From Acidicapsa ligni (GTDB lineage: Bacteria; Acidobacteriota; Terriglobia; Terriglobales; Acidobacteriaceae): a DNA stretch of 64,000 nt. The first letter of the stretch is position 1, and the number at the start of each line of letters is the position of its first letter. Location: assembly GCF_025685655.1 (NCBI RefSeq), contig NZ_JAGSYG010000004.1:558001-622000 (forward strand), given 5' to 3'. Below are positions 8,484 to 18,500 of the stretch, in pieces. Made by a program: the position numbers and the translations under genes. The notes beneath the pieces were generated by a model that saw only the letters and a list, made by a program, of their open reading frames with translations, ran no database searches and was not told where the DNA came from.

Positions 8484-10754
8484 TCACTGATTCCCGTTTA
8501 TGCGCTCCAATCGAAAGGTCATAGCGCGGAAATCCCCCTGTAAATCCACATCGATGCCTCGGTCCATCCAGTAGGCGCCGCTTGCATGCTCAGGAGTATC
8601 CGACGCAAGTCTGCCATCAAGGACGTTGATTCGGTACTGCGTATCAGGATCGAGACCTCGCAAATGGAGCCGAGGATAGGGGTAAAGCTCATTGCTCGAA
8701 TGAAGGAACGCGAAGACAACGGCTTCGTGGCCGTCGCGCGCGACTGATTCGGTTACCGATTGCTCGCTGCCGTGTTCAGGTGCAATCAGTCGATAGAGCT
8801 CGCCCCTCTGCACCGTCTCCCGGATCGTTTTGTATTGCGCAATCATCTTACGGGCTGTGGCAAAGTCTTCGGGTGCCCACTTATTGAGATTGGCTCCAAT
8901 ACCGAGAGATCCCTGCATCGAAGAAAGGAACCGATACTCCAGCGAAAGAGCGCGTTGATTGGCCCAGCTTGGGGAATCGGTCACCCAGGCCATCATCACT
9001 CCAGGCGAATAGGCATAGGTAAATCCATTCTGGATCAGCAGCCGGTCATAGGCGTCGGTATTGTCGGAAGGCCATACCTCATCGGTGAGGCGCATGATCC
9101 CCAGGTCGACCCGGCTGCCGCCTCCCGAACAACTCTCGATTTCGACGCTGGGATGTTTTGCCCGCAATTCAGAGAGGATGCTGTAGAGATTTCGAGTGAA
9201 GTCGACATACACATCTTTCTGCTCATCGAGCGGAACGGCAGGCCAACCCGGTTCGGACCAGTTGCGGTTGTAATCCCATTTGAGAAATGCGATCTGATTG
9301 TCGGTGAGGAGTTTATCGAGGAAGCCGAAGACATAGGCACGCACATCCGGTCGCGCAAGATTGAGCACCAGTTGATTACGGCCTTCAGTATGGGGACGCC
9401 CGGGGAAATTCAGAATCCAGTCGGGATGCTTGCGATATAGATCGCTGTCAGGGTTTACCATCTCTGGCTCTACCCACAGCCCAAAGTCCATATTGAGCGA
9501 ATGAACCTTATCGATGAGTGGCTTTAGCCCATTCGGAAACTTCTGTGGATTGACATACCAATCGCCTAACCCAGCCCGATCGTCCTTCCGTTGGCCGAAC
9601 CAGCCGTCATCCATCACGAAACGTTCGACACCTATACTCGCAGCCTTCTCGGCCAACGCCATTTGCCCGGCTTCATTCACATCGAAACCTGTAGCCTCCC
9701 ATGAGTTGTAGAGCACAGGACGCAGCTTTGGCTTCGGTGCTCCAGGAAGAATGCTGTCGATCTCGTATCGGTGAAGGAGTCGAGATGCGCCCCCGATGCC
9801 TTCGTCTGAGTACCCGGCATAAAATTCAGGAGTTTGAAACTTGCCGCCCTTCGCAACGCGATAGGCGAAATCGAAGCTGTTCGGTCCGCCATTGACTCGA
9901 ACCTGTTGCAGCATGTCCTGCTCAATCGAGATTTGCCACGAGCCGCTCCAGCCCAGGGCGCCGAACCATACGCCGCCTCGTTCCGAATCGTTATCGCCTT
10001 CGTGGTCAATTGCGAACCAAGGATTATTTTGTGCGCCGGTCGTCCCGCGACGGCTTTCAAGGATTGTCTTTCCCGGATGAATTGGCTGCTGCTGGATGGT
10101 CCACTCTCCAGCCCAGCGCCCGGTAAGATAACGCAGGCGGTAGTCCGTGCCACGCGGAAGATTCCATGTCGCAGCCGAGACCTGTTCAATCGTGATCGGG
10201 CCATCGGTGCGATTTTCTACTTCAGCGGAACGACGCAGAATGCCTATTTCGCCATCCGCACGATAGTTGAGGGTAACGTAAACCTCGCGCGAAATGTCCT
10301 TCATCAACAGGCTGAGCTGATCGCCGTCAATCTTGTAGCTCACATACTTGAGCACCAGATCGCGATTGCCATCAGGGAAGGTCACCTTCAGGCTCGGCTC
10401 CACATACAACATTCCGCCCCAGCCGGTGTACTCCTCTGGAGTTGTAGTGATAGGAGGGTCGAAGGATGCCGCGCCGGGCATCGACTTCGCTGTGGCGAAC
10501 TCGTCCGAGTTCGGCAGCCTATGGCCCCAATAGAGATTCTGAACCTGGTCGGCTTCGTTGACGCCCATGATGTAGCTGGTGCGGGCTGTGTCTATTCGGA
10601 AGACGCGCGTTGTTGCGTTGTAGCGTATGTTTGCCTTCGATGCCTGAGCAGACGCTCTGCTTGTAGCAGCGAAAAGCATGCATAACAGGACAAGACAGCT
10701 AAAGAAACGGGAGTGTCGTCCGAAGAGGAAAGTGCGATTCGCAGAAGAATTCAT
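8484..10754 (-). CDS. Alpha-galactosidase, glycoside hydrolase family 36
   Basis: The ATG at 10754, with AGGAC seven bases upstream, gives 756 residues beginning with a signal peptide (FFSCLVLLCMLFAATSRASAQ). The N-terminal beta-supersandwich is followed by the GH36 barrel motifs VMDDGWFGQRKDD and GLWVEPEMVNPDSDLY. The catalytic nucleophile is D494 in FLKWDYNRNW and the acid/base D550 in SCSGGGSRVDLGIM. GH36 enzymes remove alpha-1,6-linked galactose from raffinose-type sugars and galactomannan oligosaccharides. The signal peptide places it in the periplasm. It is divergent from the LacI regulator at 10938 and shares with it an intergenic region holding a conserved operator-like site. With the beta-mannosidase at 23382 it would debranch galactomannan fragments (inference). 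Confidence 0.92.
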   Translation of the reverse strand: MNSSANRTFLFGRHSRFFSCLVLLCMLFAATSRASAQASKANIRYNATTRVFRIDTARTSYIMGVNEADQVQNLYWGHRLPNSDEFATAKSMPGAASFDPPITTTPEEYTGWGGMLYVEPSLKVTFPDGNRDLVLKYVSYKIDGDQLSLLMKDISREVYVTLNYRADGEIGILRRSAEVENRTDGPITIEQVSAATWNLPRGTDYRLRYLTGRWAGEWTIQQQPIHPGKTILESRRGTTGAQNNPWFAIDHEGDNDSERGGVWFGALGWSGSWQISIEQDMLQQVRVNGGPNSFDFAYRVAKGGKFQTPEFYAGYSDEGIGGASRLLHRYEIDSILPGAPKPKLRPVLYNSWEATGFDVNEAGQMALAEKAASIGVERFVMDDGWFGQRKDDRAGLGDWYVNPQKFPNGLKPLIDKVHSLNMDFGLWVEPEMVNPDSDLYRKHPDWILNFPGRPHTEGRNQLVLNLARPDVRAYVFGFLDKLLTDNQIAFLKWDYNRNWSEPGWPAVPLDEQKDVYVDFTRNLYSILSELRAKHPSVEIESCSGGGSRVDLGIMRLTDEVWPSDNTDAYDRLLIQNGFTYAYSPGVMMAWVTDSPSWANQRALSLEYRFLSSMQGSLGIGANLNKWAPEDFATARKMIAQYKTIRETVQRGELYRLIAPEHGSEQSVTESVARDGHEAVVFAFLHSSNELYPYPRLHLRGLDPDTQYRINVLDGRLASDTPEHASGAYWMDRGIDVDLQGDFRAMTFRLERINGNQ

Positions 10755-10888
10755 GGCGTGTCCTGAATCAGAATTTCGGGCTGTAATCTGAGAGTTTGAA
10801 ATGTGAGTGTGAGGGCGAGAGGCTGTTAGTCCATACGCCGGCAGATGCAACAAGATTCGTTTCTGGCAAAGAAAGATTGACGCTCCGG

Positions 10889-10905
10889 GCACGTTACCGG
10901 TAGGC
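10889..10905. promoter_or_regulatory. Putative LacI-family operator in the GH36/regulator intergenic region
   Basis: GCACGTTACCGGTAGGC contains the near-palindrome TTACCGGTA with a central CG, typical of LacI-family operators. The core GCACGTTACCG recurs at 19008 and, on the other strand, at 19385. It begins seven bases after a TTGACG (-35-like, 10877-10882) and runs into TAGGCT (10901-10906), a weak -10 candidate for the regulator gene, so binding would block that promoter. Confidence 0.65.
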
Positions 10906-10937
10906 TCGGGTACGAATTGAGAAAATCAAGATCAGAC

Positions 10938-12035
10938 ATGGCCAATCCTGAAAAAACTGCTGGCGTCAAAGACATCGCTAAAGCATTGAACATCTCGCTT
11001 GGCACGGTGGACCGTGCGTTGCACGATCGTCCGGGAGTAAGTCCAAAGACGAGAGATCTTGTTCTCAAGACGGCCGAACAGCTCGGCTACACTCCAAATC
11101 TCGCCGCCCAGGCTCTCAAACTCAACCGCCGCTTGTCGGTGGCTGCGGTTCTGCCCAGGCACATATCCCACTTCTTCGACCCTTTGCGAGAAGGAATTCG
11201 CGCTGCGGCAGCCTCGGCTGTTGGATTGAATCTTAGCCTTGAGTTTTTCGAGTACCCGCGACTTGGCAGTGGTGATATCGAGGCGTTTCGCCGCGCTGTG
11301 CTGAAGCAGTACGACGGGATCATCTTTCTTCCTGGAGACGCGCGCAAGTACGAGCCATTGGTCAAGAGAGCTGCTCAGGACGGCGTGGCAACCATGTGCG
11401 TCGGAAGCGACGCGCCGAATATCGACCGGATTGGTTCCGTGTCGGTACATGCGTCCGTCAGCGGCGCCATTGCCGCAGAGTTGCTCTCTCAGAATCTGAC
11501 GTCCAAAGCGGAGGTCGTTATATTTACCGGCGAGCTTTCCACTCTGGACCACGTGGAGAAGCTGCGAGGCTTTGCAGCGGCTCTGGCTGTGATTGCTCCT
11601 CACCTGACCCTGCGCCCGGCGCTCGAAAGCCATGAACGGCCACGAGAGGCATATCGTCAGGCGCTGGAAGTGATGCAGGCGAAAACGCGTCCCAGCGGCA
11701 TCTACATCAGCACAGCGAACAGCATGCCAGTCCTGAAAGCTCTGGAGGAGTTGGGCCTGCTTGGAAAAATCAAGGTGGTTACCACTGACCTCTTTCGAGA
11801 GCTCATTCCTTTGATAGAAGCGGGCAAAGTTCTGGCGACTTTGTATCAGCGCCCGTTCACGCAGGGAAAAGTTGCACTCGAAAATCTGCTCATCTATCTT
11901 CTGCGCGATCATAAGCCGCAGCCGATCCTGCAGCTTGCTCCCCACGTGATCTTTCGGAGCAATCTCTGTCTGTTTGAAAACCTGGTCGGAACATCCACGG
12001 GTGAAGATATCGAAGCCGAGCTTCGCGGCAACTAG
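10938..12035 (+). CDS. LacI-family transcriptional regulator of the carbohydrate locus
   Basis: A 365-residue protein from the ATG at 10938; an in-frame TTG at 10917 would add seven basic residues. Residues about 8-55 are a LacI helix-turn-helix and hinge helix (VKDIAKALNISLGTVDRALHDRPGVS, LGYTPNLAAQAL). The rest is a periplasmic-binding-protein-like sugar domain (VAAVLPRHISHFFDPLREGI, YDGIIFLPGD, ISTANSMPVLKALEELG, and the C-terminal YQRPFTQGKVALENL). Such proteins usually repress and release DNA on binding the inducer sugar. It sits among glycoside hydrolases, and the repeated GCACGTTACCG motif in its own and two neighbouring promoter regions is the best candidate binding site (inference). 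The effector is unknown; a galactose- or mannose-containing sugar would fit. Confidence 0.88.
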   Translation: MANPEKTAGVKDIAKALNISLGTVDRALHDRPGVSPKTRDLVLKTAEQLGYTPNLAAQALKLNRRLSVAAVLPRHISHFFDPLREGIRAAAASAVGLNLSLEFFEYPRLGSGDIEAFRRAVLKQYDGIIFLPGDARKYEPLVKRAAQDGVATMCVGSDAPNIDRIGSVSVHASVSGAIAAELLSQNLTSKAEVVIFTGELSTLDHVEKLRGFAAALAVIAPHLTLRPALESHERPREAYRQALEVMQAKTRPSGIYISTANSMPVLKALEELGLLGKIKVVTTDLFRELIPLIEAGKVLATLYQRPFTQGKVALENLLIYLLRDHKPQPILQLAPHVIFRSNLCLFENLVGTSTGEDIEAELRGN

Positions 12036-12061
12036 GCTGCACCCGGAGATGTGAACAGATC

Positions 12062-14071
12062 TCATCGTCCCTTCCCTGGAACGATGCGAATTGCAAACCC
12101 GCCTCCCGGCGCCAGGTGAAGGTGGAGGTTCTGATTTTTCGCAACCGTTCGCGTCAGGATAGCTACCTGCTTGGCATCTGTGGCAGCGTCTTTTCCATCT
12201 TCATAAATTTGTGCGGTGTAGATTCCGTCACCGAGAAAGCTCAGTGGCAATGCGATATCTCGCGGAGTCCAGTTGGTGATGCTTCCGACATACCATTCCT
12301 GTCCATGCCTGCGAGCGACCGTGGCGTATTCCCCTGGCTCACCGTTTAGAACTCGAGTCTCATCCCAGGAAACGGGTACATCTTTGATGAACTGAAAGGC
12401 CGCCTGGCCTGCATAAGCCTCGGGGCTATCGGATACCATCTGGAGTGGGGTTTGGAAGACGACGTAGAGCGCCAACTGCTGGGCTCTGGTGCCCATAGCC
12501 ATCGGACTTGAGTCGCGCGGGCTGTATCCATCCTCAGTCGCGTTGTCGAATGCTCCAGGCGTGTAATCCATTGGGCCTGCAAGCGATCGGGTGAAAGCGA
12601 AAACCGTGCGATCGACAGGGCTGTCACGACGACCAACCTTGTTGTTTTCGAGGCCGAGAACGCCTTCATAGCTGAGCACGTTCGGCCATGTGCGTTCGAT
12701 ACCCCACGGAGTTCGCGTTCCATGAAAATCAACAAGCAAATGATCCCGGGCGGCTTCCTGCGCAACGTCGTAGTAGAACTGCACGCCCTGTTGATCGTCC
12801 CGATTGATGAAGTCGATCTTGATGCCCGCGACTCCCCATTTTTCGTAGAGAGGAAAAGCCTCGTGCATCTGTTTCATCACCGAGCCGGAATAGAGCCATA
12901 TCCAGATCTTCACGCCCTTGGTTGCGGCGTATCGCACCAGTTCAGGAACGTCTACTTTGCCGTTGAGCTGGGTGATGTCACTCTTGGACCAACCCGCGTC
13001 CAGCACCATGTAAGTAAAGCCCGATTGAGCAGAGAAGTCCACATACCGTTTCATGTTCTCGGTAGTAAAGGCAGGAGTTCCGTGGGCATCGACATCGTTG
13101 ACCCACCAGTTCCACGAGGCCTTTCCCGGATGAATCCAGCTCGTGTCTTCAATGCGGCTCGGAGGATTGAGAGCATAGACTGTCGTGGATTCCAGCAATC
13201 GACCAGGATTGTCAGCAACCAGAAGAACGCGCCAGGGCGAGTGCCACGGAGCGACGCTTTCGACCGCCAATTCCGAATTATCGAAACGAGGAGATAGCTT
13301 CGACACAAACCAGTGACCCGCCCAGTTTCCCGAAGGATTAGTGACATACATCGAGCTATTGCCTTCGATGTCAGCCTCCATCAGTGCCATCCATGCAGTG
13401 CCCGGAGCATGCATGAGAAGGGGCAGTCCTATCAGAAAGTTGCTTGAAACTCCACCCTGATTGCTGAACGCGGTAGTCGGCAGTTTGACATACTCGCTCT
13501 CGTAACTGCTGCGATAATTCGGCAGCTCAAGCGCCCAGTCCGTAGCATCCGTTGTCAGCCGGAATTCTGTCTTCTCGCCACGTAAACGAATCTTCTGAAT
13601 CGCATCCTGCCGGGGAATGAAGTAACGAAACGCAAGGCCATCGTTATAGGCCCTTGCTTCAACTGCAAAATGACGATTGGGCGCTGAGCCTTCTTCCAAC
13701 TGCAAGATCAGACTGCGATAGGCCTCATGAACTGAACTCGTTTTGGCATTTGCGAGCCTGAAGTCATCTACCCCATCGCTACTCTGGCTCGTGGCAATGT
13801 GAACGTGCTCCCCCAATGACTCAGCCCCCTCAAGATCCAGCGAAAGGCCAGAATCATCGAGGACTTGCTTACCCAGAAATTTCACCGAGTAAACCAATTG
13901 CCCGTTGTCCGCTGCGGAATTCCGATCAGCATTCTTATCAGCATGAATGCCGAAGATGGCCGAGAGCCGGCCGTCTGGCGAGGTGAGTGTTGTGACGGGA
14001 ACCTGTGCCTGGGCAACACTCCCGGCTCCTGAGATAAGGCAAACGACGGCAACTTTGTAAAATCCACGCAC
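12062..14071 (-). CDS. Glycoside hydrolase family 97 enzyme, probably retaining alpha-galactosidase type
   Basis: A 669-residue protein with a signal peptide ending near QAQ23. The N-terminal beta-sandwich (LTSPDGRLSAIFGI) leads to the GH97 hallmark SWIHPGKASWNWWVND and a TIM barrel with MVLDAGWSK, GIKIDFINRDDQ and LSYEGVLGLEN, then a C-terminal all-beta domain. GH97 holds inverting alpha-glucosidases (SusB) and retaining alpha-galactosidases. The retaining type has an aspartate nucleophile at the end of strand 4, and D420 in GIKID sits at that place, so I lean to the retaining galactosidase type. It is the last gene of the operon DUF5107-TPR, sugar porter, GH97 (23-nt gap). The signal peptide suggests periplasmic action. 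Confidence 0.85.
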   Translation of the reverse strand: MRGFYKVAVVCLISGAGSVAQAQVPVTTLTSPDGRLSAIFGIHADKNADRNSAADNGQLVYSVKFLGKQVLDDSGLSLDLEGAESLGEHVHIATSQSSDGVDDFRLANAKTSSVHEAYRSLILQLEEGSAPNRHFAVEARAYNDGLAFRYFIPRQDAIQKIRLRGEKTEFRLTTDATDWALELPNYRSSYESEYVKLPTTAFSNQGGVSSNFLIGLPLLMHAPGTAWMALMEADIEGNSSMYVTNPSGNWAGHWFVSKLSPRFDNSELAVESVAPWHSPWRVLLVADNPGRLLESTTVYALNPPSRIEDTSWIHPGKASWNWWVNDVDAHGTPAFTTENMKRYVDFSAQSGFTYMVLDAGWSKSDITQLNGKVDVPELVRYAATKGVKIWIWLYSGSVMKQMHEAFPLYEKWGVAGIKIDFINRDDQQGVQFYYDVAQEAARDHLLVDFHGTRTPWGIERTWPNVLSYEGVLGLENNKVGRRDSPVDRTVFAFTRSLAGPMDYTPGAFDNATEDGYSPRDSSPMAMGTRAQQLALYVVFQTPLQMVSDSPEAYAGQAAFQFIKDVPVSWDETRVLNGEPGEYATVARRHGQEWYVGSITNWTPRDIALPLSFLGDGIYTAQIYEDGKDAATDAKQVAILTRTVAKNQNLHLHLAPGGGFAIRIVPGKGR

Positions 14072-14093
14072 AGCTTAAACCTCGCTTTGAAAA

Positions 14094-15518
14094 TCAGAAA
14101 TGGACTGTAATCGCATCCTCAATTTGCTCCAGGGTTTTACCCTTGGTCTCGGGTACACCTTTCGCAACAAACAAGACGCCGGACAGACAGATTGCCCCAT
14201 AGAGCAGGAATGTTCCTGCCGTTCCCAGATGGGTGTTGAGAGAGGGAAACGAATAGGTTAGAAAAAATGATGCGACCCAAAGAGCGCTCACAGCCGCCGA
14301 TACGCCCTGGGAACGAATCTGCTGAGGGAAGATCTCTGCAATCAGAACCCAGGTGACAGGCGCGAGCGTCAGGGCATAGCAGGCAATCGCGCAGAGGGTC
14401 AGGATAAGCACCGCTGCCGCGGGCCATTGTTCATGATACGCAAGGGCACACAGCACATGGGATATTCCGATGCCCGCAGCTCCGTAGATCATCAGGCGCC
14501 GACGTCCGATGCGGTCTACAAGAGTCATCGACACTATGGTGAAAACCAGGTTGATCGTTCCTGTGATGACGATGTTGAGAAAGATATCGTTGGCCCGGTA
14601 TCCGGCGCTGCGATAAACCTCGGCTGCGTAGTTGAAGAGGATGTTGATTCCCGTCCATTGCTGCAGGACAGCCAGCGCCATTCCTATGAAGACAACGCGA
14701 AGAATCTCAGGACGCAGAAATATCTTCCAGCCTATGGATGTTGCTGCCTGGCGAGCAAAAGAACGCTGTATGCTCGCTAATTCTGCGGACGCGTGAGACT
14801 CTCCGCCGATGTTTTTCAGAATTGAACGAGCCTCTGTTTCGCGTCCCCGGTCTAACAACCAGCGTGGACTTTCCGGAAGGAAGAACGAGGCCAGAGTGAA
14901 GACGATGGCAGGTATAGCCACAGCGTAAAACATCCATCGCCAGCCCTCCTGCACATTCCAGGATTGAAAAAGCACATCCGTTGGCACGCCGGAGATAACA
15001 GGTCGCGCGATAGTCCAGTTCACTATCTGCGCAAGAAGAATGCCAACGACGATCGCAAACTGATTCAGGCTTACGAGCCGTCCGCGAATGCTGGCGGGAC
15101 TGATTTCGGCAATGTAGAGGGGCGATACATTCGAGCTCAATCCAATGGCCACGCCGCCGATAATGCGCCACACAATGAAGTTAGAAAATGTGTGCGCATG
15201 CCCGGTGAAGATCGAGGATATAGCAAACAGAATCGCAGAGGAGAAGAGAATCCGGCTTCGGCCTGCGCTATTCGCCAACGGCCCTGCGGCAAGGGAACCG
15301 ATGAGGCAGCCCACCAACGCGCAACTGTTCGCCCAGCCGACCAGCGTACTGGAAGAGAGATGAAAGTAGATTTCGTAAAATTGCCTTGCCCCACCAATGA
15401 CAACCCAGTCATATCCGAACAGCAGTCCACCAAGAGCCGCCACCATCGCGATTCCCCATACATAGGAGGAATTCTTGACGCTGGTAGCAGCTATTCTCGA
15501 TGTTGAATTTTCCTGCAT
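14094..15518 (-). CDS. Major facilitator superfamily sugar porter
   Basis: A 474-residue protein with about 12 hydrophobic segments and sugar-porter signatures: GRSRILFSSAILF after TM2, GRLVSLNQFAIVVGILLAQIVNW, PESPRWLLDRGRETEARSIL, LVDRIGRRRLMIYG and the final PETKGKTLEQIE. Members of the XylE/GalP/GLUT family take up monosaccharides by proton symport or facilitation through the inner membrane. The start ATG is two bases after the stop of the upstream DUF5107 gene, with GGAAGGG five bases before it, so the two are translationally linked. In this locus it probably imports the galactose, mannose or glucose released in the periplasm (inference). Confidence 0.9.
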   Translation of the reverse strand: MQENSTSRIAATSVKNSSYVWGIAMVAALGGLLFGYDWVVIGGARQFYEIYFHLSSSTLVGWANSCALVGCLIGSLAAGPLANSAGRSRILFSSAILFAISSIFTGHAHTFSNFIVWRIIGGVAIGLSSNVSPLYIAEISPASIRGRLVSLNQFAIVVGILLAQIVNWTIARPVISGVPTDVLFQSWNVQEGWRWMFYAVAIPAIVFTLASFFLPESPRWLLDRGRETEARSILKNIGGESHASAELASIQRSFARQAATSIGWKIFLRPEILRVVFIGMALAVLQQWTGINILFNYAAEVYRSAGYRANDIFLNIVITGTINLVFTIVSMTLVDRIGRRRLMIYGAAGIGISHVLCALAYHEQWPAAAVLILTLCAIACYALTLAPVTWVLIAEIFPQQIRSQGVSAAVSALWVASFFLTYSFPSLNTHLGTAGTFLLYGAICLSGVLFVAKGVPETKGKTLEQIEDAITVHF

Positions 15519-15520
15519 GC

Positions 15521-18500
15521 TTACCCTTCCAGTGAGCGTTGCAGGTCAAGAGCCCCTGTGTGGTTGTGGTCATGAACAAGAACTTCTTCAAGCAACGCGC
15601 GTCCCTCATCAACACAATCAAGGCCAAGGAGCGCCTGGGCTTTCAGAAACAGCACAGTAATGTTCTGACGCTCATCGAGATCCTCTTCAAAGAGAAGCAT
15701 GGCTGGCAGCGAGGTCGCAAAGTAGTCGATCTTCGGAGCTCGTGATGCCAGAGAGACCGCGTAATCATAGATCTTCTGGAACAGCGCCCGGGATTCGTCT
15801 CTCTGCCCAAGAGCACCGAGCGCGAGAGCGCTCCAATAGGTCATCTCAGAAATTGGCTGGATCTGCATCTGCTGGAAGTCTGCCTGACTACGCGCCGCTC
15901 GTTCAAAATGAGCCTTGGAGCGCTCCTTGATGCCATTCTCCTGATACGCGATACCCAGCCAGTAATCCATGGCGGAACGATTCATCAAAAGGTGGCGAGC
16001 TTCACTGATGCTTTGCGGAGGATTAGAGGCACGCTCAAAGAACCGCAGCGCCTCACTCGGATTTGCCTGCTTAAGTGCCTGCTGCCCGAGTAACAGATTG
16101 GCGCGGACGAACTGCGCCAGAACCTGACCTTCTCCACCCTCCCACGGTTGGAAATGTCGGCCGAGAACTATGTCAAGCGCCAATGCAGGGCTGCCTAAAC
16201 AGTTATAGAGCGATGCAAGCTCTATCGACAGATCATCACGCGTCTCAACGATCTGCTGATGGGATTCGAGAATCGCAAGACGCCGTTGCAGCGTTTCTCC
16301 AGTGCGCTTGAGAAGCTGGTCCTGTTCGTACAGAATTCGCGCATCATTTGGGTCGGCGACACGAGCTCGCTCAAAGGCGCTGCGTGCCTTCTCTGCATCC
16401 TGCAACTCGTTGTAATAACCGAAACCTAGATTTCTCCAAACGGTAGGCAACGTGGGATCGTGCTCGGCGGCACGCTCCCAGAGGTCAATAGCTTCGCGGT
16501 GACGACGGCGGTCATAAAGAAAATTTCCGAGATAGAACGGTGCACGCGCATCCTGTGGGTGGTTACGCACAACTTCTTCGAGAAGAAGCATCTCTTCGAT
16601 GCGGCTCGGAAACACGTAATCGCTTTTAGCTGCCGCTGCCTCCTGATAAGCGAGCAAACTTGCCGCGTGTTGACCAAGCTTGAACAAGATGTGGCCCTTC
16701 GCGTAAAGCAACATGGCCGCGCTCCCATCGTTCCGGTCTGCCGGCACTTTCGAGACGACTTGAGAGGCTTCCTGATACAGTCCGGCTCGAACCAGATCGA
16801 ATACAAGATCAAGACGCTGCTGCCCGTTTGCAGGAAGCTCCTGTTCCGCGAGGAAGCGACTGAAAACATCAAGAGTATCCAGCTCCGAGGTCTCCTCAAG
16901 CAAAACATCAGCGTCCATCTCGCGGTCTAGCCTGCGCAAAATTATTACCTTCAGATTGCGCGCATTCAGATTGTCTACGTCTACACGAAGAGCGCGGCCA
17001 ATATGGTCGAGCGCCTTCTGCCAGTCTTTGTTGATGCAATCGATCTCCGCCAATCGGTGATACGCTGGCCCGCGCCATGCTGCATTCCATGTCGATTTGT
17101 AGAAGGCTGCATACGCATCGTTGGCTCTGCCGAGATAGAGCATCGTTAGACCGAGGTTGTAATGCGGTTCACCGTCGTATGGATTCGGATTGCGCTCAGT
17201 GAGACGGCCAATAGCTGTACGGAGGTGTTGTTCTGCAAGGCCAAGCTCGCCTCGACGCAGATGCCAGCGGCCAAGGGCATGATTCGCCCTGCTGTCCTTT
17301 GAGTCGCGACGAATCGCTTTTCTCCAATAGACATCGGGGTTACGGGTAGGATGGCGATACTGCTCAAGATGCAACCCGATCAGGAAGAGCTCGTCCGATG
17401 TCTCTACCTCTTGCGGAAGAGGCGGCTCTGTCGCGACCTCCGGCTTTTCTGCTGCGCTGATTTCTGCCGGAGCATATCTCAGCAGGGTTGTTCCAGCCTG
17501 CTCCACAAGGATCTCGATCTCTCCTGCAGAAGGGATAGAGCATGCGTGATGAAGAGGTTTCTCGGGAAGTAAATCACCATGCCATTGATGCATTTCCTCG
17601 CCATCGACGCGCAGACGGACGGTGCTTTGGAGATATTCGCTCGTCACCAGGAGATGGATTATTGCCTCATCCGTCTTTCGTTCAAGGCGAATGGCCGCCT
17701 CAAGATTAGCGAGATCGGGAACACCAATCTCACGGATCGGATACCAGAACTGGCTGAACGTCTTGGTTTCCCCTGGCGCCAGGAATGAGAAGTCCGGTTG
17801 ATTATCTGTGTATACGCCTGCCATCAGTTCGATATAAGGCCCATCGGAATCCGTGAGGCTCCGGTCCCACGCGTATCCGAACTCATGATTGCCCCAGGTC
17901 CACTGCTTCTTACCCGGTGAAATATGATGATTCGCAAAGTGGACAAGACCCGCATTGCGTTTGTGATCATATCCGCCGGCGAAATCCCCGCGAGAACCCG
18001 CAATCATATAGCTGGTTGGAACAGGAATGTTGGCGTACCAGCTTAAGTCGTTTGGAGCATAGGAGCCATCGGGAAGAAAGTCGGATGGCTTCTCCTCGTC
18101 GGGCACTCCATGAAGAGCGCGCTCCCCATAATCAACGCCGTAATACTTTCCGTGGCTGAGAGGGAATTCAGTTACAGCTCGCTTGGCATGATCTGCGACG
18201 TAGTGAACATCTTTCGGGAAAAACGATTGGTATTCCTCATGAACGCGCGTCGCAACATTGGCCCACCAAAGAAATGTCTGTGTATCTGTGGTGCGGTTAT
18301 ACAGCCTCACACGTAGTTCAAGATAAGCCTTGTCCGGCCTCAGGCACAGACCATGCATGCCCTTGAGGTGTGACATCGGATCGTGGTCACTGCACCATAC
18401 CGTGACGCTTCCGTCATTGCCCCGCTCAATCTCCACTTCGACCGGCATGAACGTCGCGGGTCGATGATGCTGAGGCCAATTGAATTCAACGCCTCCCGAG

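Noticed and set aside
10932..12065. 377-codon frame antisense to the LacI regulator
   Set aside because: Long only because of codon bias on the opposite strand; the LacI-family reading is unambiguous.
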